Positions 33,494 through 45,021 of a stretch of 64,000 bases of DNA are shown here, in pieces. The notes under the pieces are model-generated. The model saw nothing but the letters and a program-made list of their open reading frames with translations. It did not search any database and was not told the DNA's origin. A program made the translations under genes and the position numbers. Positions within the stretch are counted from its first letter, which is position 1. The number at the start of each line of letters is the position of its first letter. Location of the stretch: contig NC_089824.1 of assembly GCF_035046505.1 (NCBI RefSeq), positions 50,471,274 through 50,535,273 of the forward strand, read 5' to 3'. Source of the DNA: Tiliqua scincoides (lineage: Eukaryota; Chordata; Lepidosauria; Squamata; Scincidae).

Positions 33494-36400
33494 CTGAAAT
33501 AAGAAGAAAAGAGAGTCAGACATGCAGATAAAAAACCCAAACTCTAAAATTCTGCTAAACAGCAACAGTAGTCCTGCTTTTCAACAATACTTAACTCATC
33601 ATTGAACACCAGTCTCACAAAGTTTAGGGTTAAGTCTATTTGATATCATTACCAGGTAAGGGAAAGCCACATACGGATGCATCCCCTGCTCACCAAGTGG
33701 TATGTGTTCGCAAACAGAATAGCAGGACGTCAGAAAGATGCTAACTCCTACAATGAGTCTCTGGAGCTCTGCTTTAAGCAAGTGCATATTCTTCTGAGTG
33801 AAATTGTACTACTGGGTGATTTTCCCAGGGCCCTCTCAGATTCTCACTAGAGAGATTTATACCATCAAAGCAAATTATCGCTAGCAGCAAGGCATTCAGG
33901 GATCGCCTCGGGTCTGTGCAATTCTAGCAGTAGTCTCATGACAACGTTGTAATGGGAGCTGACCAGGGTCTGCACCATGTTAAAAGATTCTATGAGCTAA
34001 ACTGCAAGAACTTCAGAGTTGGGCTGGGTATGGCATACAATCAATGGCTTCGCTATTGGGATGTTAAGTTATGTGCAAATTAAAAACATCAAAACATAGT
34101 TGCAGAACAATATATCAAACTACTCACATGAACATTTTGTTTTCTATTGGCTCTCCTGAGGGTCTGAGGAGCATGCAACCCCCTCTGCAGTCACCCCTGC
34201 ACCTCCAAACTACTGTAAAAAGGAAAAAAAAAAGCCACGTCTGGTTTTCACCACGAAAACAGAAGTGGCTTTTTTTGCTATTTACAGCAGCTTGCACAGG
34301 GAGGATTACAGAGAGGGTCGTAGGCTCCTGAGACCCCCAGGTATGTAGAAAAAAAACTTGCAAATACAGCTACAGTAGTGTAAGTAACATGTGAATGAGG
34401 AAGCTTCTCTTTGCAGAGGAAGCTCCTGAGATAGAACAGTAGTTGGGATGCTAACCTATGTAAATAAATATATATAAAAAGCAAAGAATGAATGAACAAT
34501 GTGCTCTAGCCACCTTATAGCAAACTTTTGGGTCATATATAGCCCCCTCCCAAGTCAGGTTTAGTCGCACTACTAACCTGACTAATTCAGGGCCCAATCC
34601 TATTCAATTTTCTGGCATTGGTGCAGCCACAATGCAGCCCCAAGGTAAGGGAACAAATGTTCCCATACCTTAGCGGGGCCTCTGTGACTGTTGTCCCACC
34701 ACAAGATGCAGTGCATGCCCTATTGGCTCAGCTACACTGGGGCTGGAAAACTGGATAGGATTGGGCCCCTAGTTAGCAGTGAGGGAAGAGGTAATTACAT
34801 CAGATTCTAAATACTCCCTCCAGTATATACAGGTTATAAGATGCTTGGAAGAGGATTATTACAGCTCTAGGCTCTCTGATTTTTCATGTGAGAAAGTGAT
34901 TCCCCCAACTTTCAGAGCTTTGCCTTCCCTTAGGTTGCCCTCCTTTGCTTCCTGAGAATCCTGTTCCAGTAATTTTGAAAGCCTACTCATACTCGGGGGC
35001 GGGGAGGTGTGATCAGCCTGAAATATTGGAACAAGCCCTTCACTAATTTTTGAACTAAAATTCAAGCAATATTAGAGCTCTCTGCGCCTGTACAGCACTT
35101 CTAAGGCATTAGGCTGTTTCTCCTTTGTAACCTTCCTTATTCTCCAAGCAGGACATTCTTGCCCTCTATGGATATGCTTGTATGACTTGTCAACTGTAGG
35201 AGATATGGAGGGAGTTGTAGATAAGGAGTGTTAGCAGCAGTTTATGAAAAACAACCAATTTACTCACTATATAGTCTTCGTAATAGAATGAGTGTCTAAG
35301 CTGAAGGTGCCTTAGAAAACTCCTGCTGTAATAACTTGGAGCATCACCAGGTGGTAAACGACAAATTGGACAGTACTGTTAAGTAGTTCAAAGAAAGAAA
35401 TAAAGTAAATACACTAAATGAGGAAGAGTCTACACTACTACATAGTAGTAAAAGAAACAATAAAGGATTGCTAAAGAGGAAAATGCAAAAAATCTGGAGC
35501 AGTTGTAGCTAAAGGGCATTAGCTGACAGACCTGATTAAATTTGCTGCCAGACACAATGTGCTTTCTGTCTAGCAGTAAATTAGGCTAATCTCAAATATT
35601 CACGATCTGTTTTGTACATAACCCAGGGGATACCTTATTTACCTGTATTTCATCCTTAAACATGACTTCATAAAAACACTTTTGGATACTTGGAAGCAAA
35701 CAATTCCAGTACTTCACAGCTAGAGAAACTCTGGATTACATCTTAGCAAAAAATACAGAGGAACTTGCTCAAAAGGGCTACAGTTAGGACAGAAAATACA
35801 AAATCCTCCTCTAGAATGATTGTGCAAAATTCTCATATTGGTATATGCATTGCACAGCACAGATATCTAAAACAAAATGCTATAGAGACTGCTTTTCAGT
35901 GGGTGTGTGGTGTTTAAAATAATACAACACCAGGTATTATAATTTAATAAAGTACCATAAATATATACAGGTGGAGCCTATTTATGCACATGAGTTCCAT
36001 TCCACGACTCACCATGATCAGGAAAAAACACATTGCGCTAAATTGCATAGAGTTACGCAAATAAGCTGCAGCCTGACACTTGTGGATGGAAGGAAACTAA
36101 GGCAACTAAGTTCTCAATCACCTCCACCTCTGCTTCTTCGCCGCCTCCTGCCCCCCAGCTCCGTACTCAGCTCTCCCCATTGCCAGCTGTCCTTGCTTCT
36201 TTCACAGGTGAGATGCTGAACTTTTAAGAGTCCAGTCCTATGCATTTCTACTCAGAAGTAAGCCCCATTGGAGTCAATGGGGCTTACTCCCAGTAAAGTG
36301 TGGAGAGGATTGTAGCCTGAGAGCCCAGTCCTATGCCTGCCTACTCAGAAGTAAGTCCCATTCTAGTCAATGGGGCTTACTCCCAGGAAAGCATGGATCA

Positions 36401-39400
36401 GTTTGTAGCCTAAATCTCATCCTTTGGCTTTCTGTGAAGACTTGCTTGTTGGACTGTTTTGTTTGTGTAGGCTGGAGCACGGAGAGCCTGCACCATGTCA
36501 GTCTGAGGGGGGGGAGGGAAATTCAGCAAACACTCCCTGGGATTTTTAAAGCAATCCTCTCTGTTACTACAGTACCTGCCCAGTATGTGTTTGTGTGTGT
36601 GAGAGAGGGAACTCCACCTTGCTGCACATGTTCTGGCTACAGTGGTTTTCTGCCCCCTTCCCCTCTTCAGCCTCTTTGCTGGCTCAGGGACTCCAGGAGT
36701 CTTACTGTTCCTTCACAAGGGGAACCTCTTCCATGGCTCCAGGGCTATTTCCCTGCCTGGTTGAGGCTGAGCCTTTTTGCAGTGTTTTGGGCTGCCTTTT
36801 TCAGTTCCTCCTACCCCCTGCTTTGAGATAAAAAAATCTGTGGATAAATAGGTTGCACCTGCATCTTCCAATACATGCGGCTTCACTTAAAGTGCCAAGT
36901 GCTAATTCTAAATTATTAACACATGCATGCATAAAACTAAAGGTAAAATAATTACCACTGCTCTTCTTTCATATCTGTGGTAAGTGAGAAAATGGTCCTG
37001 GAAATCACTTTCATCCAATTCAAACGGGCATAAAGGACAAGGGTATCTGAAAACAACATAAAGATATTATTAACAGTATTTATATACCGCTTCTCAATGG
37101 AAAGATCACAAAGCGGTTTACAGAGAAAATAGCTAATAGCTCCCTGTCCCAAAAGGGCTCACAATCTAAAAAGATGCAAGATAATTAATTGTACTAATTA
37201 CATATTTCAATATTCAATCCACTCTGCACATTGACTACTAAACTGGATGATGAGCTAATTTATTACTGTTGCATGAAATTCAGCATCAAGTCTTTCTGTG
37301 GGGTGTATAATTAAAGTAGGAGCATACAGATATCCCAAAGGTTGTGAAATAGAACATAGGGCCCAGTCCTATCCAACTTTCCAGTTCTGATGCAGCCACA
37401 ATGCAGCACCAAGGTCAAATGGTTGCCTAGAGAGGATAGTCTTAGGATAATTGTGTTTGGTTGTCACATGGGAAAAGGGGCTCATTTGTGGTCTTGTCCT
37501 CCCTAAGTATGCCCAACTTGCCTCTTCTTTCATAGACTTCTGTAATTATCCAAAGACTATCCTCTCTAGGCAAACATTTGACCTGCTAAGTTTTCCGTCT
37601 CTCTTATATTTAGTGTGCATTGTTGTTATTTGCAGTTTTACTTGTGTAGTTTGTCTTTAGATCTTACTAACTTTTTTAATGGTCACTTTATGGTGAAAAC
37701 TGCATTGAGCATTTTAACAGAAAGCCGGAATAGAAATGTTAATAAATAAATCCAGCTGAGAATAAGAGTTCTCCCAACATTACTATATTAAGATGAACTG
37801 TACCTTGTTACTGGTTGTGAAACCTCTTGTAGGGGTCCATATTTCTCTATATATTGATCACAAGCCTTCAGATGAGCTCTCATTTCACTGAGGCACACCT
37901 AGATAGTGTTAAGAAGTATCTTGTCAAGCTTTTCACTCAAAGTTAACATATGCTACACAAGAAGCCTGTTCACTAACACATTGATCCTGAAACTGAAAAA
38001 CTTAAGAAGGAGGATCTACTCTGATATTTAAAGACAAGAAAATACTGAGCAGATCAATCAACTTTTCAAGAAGGCAGAGATGATAACATCCTTTAAAACA
38101 CCTATTTACAACTGCACTGATGTGCTGTGAGAGTTTGGGGGAAGGTCATTTATTGGTAAAGCCTTTGGGAGAAGTGAGCACCCCAGCAGTGCAGTGTGCC
38201 TTGCTTTCTCTTATGCTTTAACTGCTTTCTCTTTTATGTCTCATTGTGATTTGCTCAAGGTTGCAATCAGGAAGAACAAAGTTGATTTGCTGTTGCTTTG
38301 CACCCCTGTAGAGCACAATATCATAGGAATGTCCACTGTGTTATAACCACAAGAGTTAGATTAGGGGGCAATTGTCCTGTCATCTCTTATCTCCTGTTAG
38401 TCAGTTTTGTGAACTTTTATGCTGCCTGTCTGGCCGTTCTGATAAAGCTAGTTATTTTACACATATGACTGCTGCTACACCAGTTAAAAGTTGTTGCCTT
38501 TAGTGTAATTAAAGATTTTCAATTTGCACTGCTTCTCAGGGACAGGAGAACATCTATACTGCTGTTCAAACTGGTTGTTAGTTAGTATTCCACAACCAGG
38601 AATCTTTAGCATTAAGCCTACCATCCTGACATACACTGAATATAGTTTAGACAAACTATGCATTTTTAAGTCCAGTAGTTTCAAGTGAATTTAAACACCT
38701 AAGACTTATATGTGCTTTACTGTGACCAGATCATTCCCATTATTTGAAATAAACCTCAGTTGATTTCAGTGAGACATATTTTCAAGTAAAACACTGAACT
38801 GGGATATAGTAGAATTGTAAAACTCTTCTTACTAATTCTTGAATGAAATTAATGAAACTTACCCCAAGGTGCATCTTATATTTCAACTTAGAACTATATT
38901 GTGAGAAATTCCAAATGTTATGCTTCTACATTGACTAATGAGTAACTTTACCTAATACACAGATAGCTCATACGAGCTATCTATAGAGATTATGGCTGCT
39001 AACTTTTCATAAAAGTAAATTATACAAGTTAATGTAGGATCAAGTCTCATCGATTTGGACATAATGTACCTTGAATTCACTTATAGCCAAAACCTATTCA
39101 TGTTTGCTCAAAAGTCATTTCTCCTTCTTTCAATGGAATTAGCTCCCAAGTAAGTGTGTACAGGACTTAGAAACTCCCTAGAGCAGTGGTTCTCACACAT
39201 TTGGCACCAGGACCCACTTTTTAGAATGAGAATCTGTCGGGACCCACCGGAAGTGACATCATCAAGCAGGAAAATTTTTTACAATCCTAGGCTGTAATCC
39301 TACCCACACTTACCCAGGAGTAAGTCCCATTGACTATCATTGTTAAAAGCATATACAGCTTGTTAAAAGTATAGGTCTGTAACATTTCCCCAAATGCAGT

Positions 39401-42400
39401 CACATACCATGGTAGCATCTAGTCTAATATGTTAAAAATAAAATATTGAAATGAATGGGGACCCACCTGAAATTGGCTTGCGGCCCACCTAGTGAGTCCT
39501 GACCCACAGTTTGAGAAACACTGCCCTAGAGATTTTAGAATGCGTAAATCCAGAAGAGACAATGATTTTTAAAAAAATAGTGGTGGTTATTTACCCGTGT
39601 TCCACATTCTGTACATTTTTGGTATATTTCTTCCATCAACAACATAATATCAGTTGCAGGAATCCCTTCAGAAGGAAGATAAGTTCGGCAATAAGGGCAT
39701 GTCCATGTGTTATTCCTTAGACTCGTTGCAATACAGGAGTGGCAAAATCTGGCAGAGAGACAAGAGTAAACACAAAACCACTTCTTAAAAAGCAATTTGA
39801 AATTTACAAGTTATGATCATTAGTGGATATGACCTTAAAGGAAGATTGGTTCTTACTCCAACTCTTGTCTGTTAACCATTTTGTTTGCTTGACCATGCCA
39901 ATCTACAAGACCACTGATAAAATGATGTTACAGAAGATAGTGTGTTCTCTTATGAGCTATCAGTGTATTAGGTAAAGTTACTCATTAGCACCCAAGTTTG
40001 TTTATTTATTTATTTAGCGTATGGCATATAATACATGGACATATATCAGACTAGATCAAATGTCAATGTTCAGTTCGCCCAGCCATTCAAGGACAGAGTT
40101 GCCTTCACTGAAAAAGTCAGACCATGGGCCAGTATACGCCCTCAGTTTGCAGCCAGACACAATGTGGTATATGGTTTGGTGGGAGAACCCGCAATCACAC
40201 TGTGGGGTAGATACTAGCCCCCATTTAAACACTGAATCCTGACAAACACCATGTAGGGTATGGATCCTGTTCAAAGTTTTTCAGTGCTGGTGAGGTAAGT
40301 CAAAACCTGGCACCTTAAGTGTAGAATCGTCTATATAACTACCCGTTTCTGGGCATTTGACTGCCCATTTAGCTTTCCATTGGGCATTGATATTAAAATT
40401 GTTGTGCAGATGTTGTGCAAGTGCCAGAGAAGGCTTCCTGGATTTAAGGCTATTGATTGATAGATGAGGAAGATTGGCATGTACTGGTAGAAGTGGGTTG
40501 TTGGTGATTTTTCTATATTTTTTTCACTAAAGCCTCTTGTCTCTGTAGGGCTGGTGGTGCTATGTGGCTCAAAATGGTGAGCCAACAGTGGGTCTTATCA
40601 GCCGTTTATGATCCTCATGGTTTCATTTAATCTGACATCAATCTTGCTAGCATGACAGCTGTTAAGCCACACTGGAGCACAGTATTCTGCTGCAAAGTAG
40701 ATCAATCCTAATGCTGATGTTCTGAGAGTAGTGGCTGAAGCTCCCCATCTTGTTCCCAGTGGTGTAGCTAAGGAGGTGCAGGGGGTAGCAGCTGCACCAG
40801 GCATCAAGCTTTAGGGGGGCAACAAGCTGAGCTTGACACTAGTGACCAAAATTCTGAAAATCTTGGCATGTATGAATAATACCATCATGATATATATCAT
40901 TGGAAAGGTAATTTTATGCTGAATGCAATGAAACAAACCACATTGGAATATCTGTATTCTAGCAAAAGTTATGGCCAATTAACCATAAAATGAAAACACA
41001 ATTGCCTTATGGAACAAAAAGTGCATTTCCTTAACTCAAAACTAACCTATGAAACCGATTGTTCTGAGAGGTAATGACATGTTATTATGTTATTGACATG
41101 TTGGAATCACATGTTATCATGATACAGCATGAAACCAATAAGGTGTTAATATGAGTCAGCGGTCATTTCCATGTATCATAATACAGTTACCCCTGCTAAC
41201 TGGGTAAAAAGGCACTTTTTCAAGTGTTGCCCCTCTTATATTTAGCAAGGGGAGAATAACCATCCCTCTTCACCCCAGCACAGTGTCTCTGACTGATAAG
41301 GGGCATACTTTTTAATTATTCACTTAATTAAATTTGATTTTGTCTGGGGGGGGGGGTCTACAAATCCCCACTGCAGGTAGCAGATAGATGCTTTAGCTAT
41401 GCCACTGACTGAGGGGAGGCAGCAGAGCAAGTGTGTTTTGAGCTGCTGGGGGGAGGAGGTGGGTTCCTCCCAATTTTCACTTTTTTAAGCCTTGGTGTGA
41501 TGTCACTTCCTGTTGTGACATCACTTCTGGGGCAACATTTTGAGCTTGGCACTGGGCTACACGATCATTAGCTATGCCACTGCTTGTTCCTATTAATTTC
41601 TGGAGTATGTTGTTCCTGGTATTGATTTTTGCGGGGTGTGATGCTAGTTTGCCTCCTCGTGGTACACCCTGGATAGCACAAAAGTGTGAGCTAAATGAAC
41701 TAGCAATCAGCTGGCAGCCAGACCACATGGTAGGTTTTCTGGCTTTCTAAAACACAGCAATGTTCAAGTACATACCTATTAGTGATTGCAAACTCTACTA
41801 TATATTACCAGGCTGCAATTCTATACATAGTTTCCTGGGAGTAAGTTCCATTGAACACAGTGGGATTTACTTCTGAGTAGACATGCATAGAATTGTGCCT
41901 TGAAGCTCCATGCGAGAGATTGAGCACAGCAAACAGAATATGAAGCATGATCCAGTTGAAAGTAAGCACCACTATGTCTCATTAAATTCAATGGGGAAAA
42001 GTTAAGCAAGCATTTTACTCTAATGAGATCAACTGAGCTTTCAAGTGCTTAGTACTGGCCTGGATCATGATTCCCATACACAGATGAACACTAATAGCCC
42101 AATCCTACACAGATGAACATTAATAGCCCAATCCTATGGTTATACCATAGTCTTTCGAGACTGAAGGTTGCCAACATGGTTGGGAAACACCAATGCTGGA
42201 GCTGCAGCGCCAGTGCTGGGTGTCATAAATGCGCCGTAAAGCGCTTTTTGACACCCAGAGAGTAAGCGGTGCTAGCAGAAAGGCCTGCACTATCCCACAG
42301 GTGATACATTCCGTCTGACAGCTGTCAAAGCTGATGAGTGTTCACCAGGTGGTGGGGAGGCAAGGGGAGGACATTCCGGAAGTGGAAAGGGGTGTTTCAG

Positions 42401-44951
42401 AGTGAGGAAAGGACAGGGAGCTGCAGGTTCAGATCTGGGAGGGGGGCAGGGACAGCAGAGCAGGCCTCTGTTGCATCCTAACCCCTGTTCCAGGCATGCC
42501 AGCGCTACACAGGGCTATTCGGTTCTGTGCCAACTAAATAGCTGGTTCTGTGCCAACTAAATAGCAGATCCAAGTAGCCAATTTGCAGCCTGGGATGCCA
42601 CAGGTTGGGGTGAAACAAATGTTCCCTTACCCTAAGGAGACCTCCTGCCTACTCAGCTCCAGCACTGGACCCAGTGGCCCCATTGTGCCAGTGCTGAATA
42701 AGATTGGGCTGTCATTCATGGGAATAAACTGACTTCATATGCATAGAACACCAGGGACTTTAGCTGGCCTGGAAGAACAATGCAACATTTTTTGTGCTGC
42801 CTTCACAGATATCTCCAGTGATCATTTACAGATTCAATCACATGTAAAGAGGGCATGCAAATGAAGTCCTAGAGAGGATGGTAGGAACTGAAACTGATCT
42901 TATTTCTGAAATTATCAGGCGTATGACAGGATGAAATCAGGTTTTATGGGTATTGCAGCAACATTTCTGATGCTGAGCATCCAAGAGTTGATATGCCAGC
43001 TGCTATGCTTGACAGATGGCTGATTGCCCACATATCTTTTGGATAATGCTGACAGCATGATGAAAGATTTTATTGATGTGTCTCAGCCTGCTGAAATGAA
43101 AGCTGAAACAACAGAACTGAGCTAATTTCTTCAACTTTGTTTTTTCCTGGTCTTCTCCAAAGTTTAAAATGCAAAGTAGTGCATGAAAATGACTTTGCAC
43201 ATTGCACAAAGTGTGTGGCATATGTAACTCTTCATATCTAATCTGTTAATTTAGAAACTCCTCCATAATCAACAAACCATGGGCCGCCTAGCAGTGCCCA
43301 TTCAATGCAGAGTTTTGGGAAACAATTTTTCAATAAATTGTTTGGATTAAGATTATATGTAATTAGGGACTATCTAAACATAGAACTGGATCAAGATTCT
43401 TACTACCCTAAACAGTGTGAAACAAAAGTTTCCCTGTGGGGAATTTACTGGAACACAGAACCCCTTGCAGCATTTGCAGAAGATTCTGGATGGACTCAGT
43501 TTGGACAGTAAGGATGTGGGCCTTCCTTATCTGCAGGTTCAACATTCATGGATTTGACCAACAACAGATGCCTCCTCACACCTCCCCAGGCCTCAGAATA
43601 CCTCCTGGATGTGATCGAACACAATCATCCAGGACTTCTGGTCACATCCAAGTGTTCTGAGGCCCAGGGAGTCACATAGCCCCACTCCACTGGCTTCCTC
43701 AGGCCTCAGAACACCTCCTAGGCACAACTCGAAGTGACTTCTGGTCTACATCCGCAACTTCCAGTCACATCTGCCATTTCTGGTTGAATCCAGAAGGTGT
43801 TCTGGGGAGGCCCATGGCCCACTCCCTAGGCCTCCCTGGCCCTCAGAACACCTCCTGGACGTGATTGAAAGTCATGGACACAAACCACAAGTCTCATCCC
43901 AGAGGTGTTGTGAGGTCCATGGAGTGGGCTGTGAGCCAATGCAACCCCCGGAGGGCCTGGTGTGGCCTGCAGGTAAGTGATTGTGGTGCCAGACTTGAGC
44001 ATTGGTGGATTTCAGTATCTGTGAGGGGGGGGGCTAGAAACAATCCCCCTGGGAATGCTGAGGGATGACTATAATGTACAGTACAGTACATTACATGTAC
44101 AGTACAAGCTCCCTCATTCTTTTAGGAGTGGCAGGTGCCTCTTGAATTGTGTTACCTCAGGCAACTGAACCTGGAGAAAGCACACTGCCATCATGACTAG
44201 CAGCCATTTATAGACATGCCCTCCATGAATTTGTCTAATTGTCTTTTAAAGCCACCCCAGCCTAGTAGCCATCACCACATCTTGTGGTGAATTCCTGGAA
44301 CTACAGATCTAAGAAAAGCAAAAACTTATTCAAGCATCACTTGTGGAAATCACTTTGGAGTAAAGTTTTCCAAAAGCTTTTGGTAGAACCTACCAGATAA
44401 CAAATCCCACAGTCAAAAGCTTGTACACACCATCACCCATATATAACTTCACCAGAAGAAAAAAATCTCAAAGTAAAAACAAGTGTATCTGTTGGGTATG
44501 ACAAGGCACTGGATTGGTTCAGTTGTAATGACCACCATGCTTTGGTCATCATAAATGTGCTTTCTGCTCAGGAAGAACTCACAGCACAAAGCCCATTCAT
44601 GACAACCAAATAATGGTTTGACTGTTACACCTGAATCAAACATTGGGCAAAATGCACATAACGCAAATGTTATCAGTTATGTTTGTTTGATCTACAATGT
44701 GATTATCTCAGATTTCTATGCCTTAGTGCAGGGGTGCCCAAATCCTGGCCCTGGAGCCAATTGTGGCCCTTGAGAACTCCCAATCTGGCCTAAGGGGAGA
44801 CCCCAGTCTCCAGTGAGCCTCTGGCCCTCTGGAGACTTGGTGGAGCCCATGCTGGCCTGACGCAACTGCTCTCAGTGTGGCGGCCAACTGTTTGACCTCT
44901 TGCGTGAGCTGTGGGACAAGGACACCCCTGCCTTAGCAGAAGTAGTTCTCA

Positions 44952-45021
<70 letters not shown>

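Noticed and set aside
44955-45020. Possible recombination hotspot or promoter element
   Set aside because: Plain compound microsatellite; nothing else supports a function.
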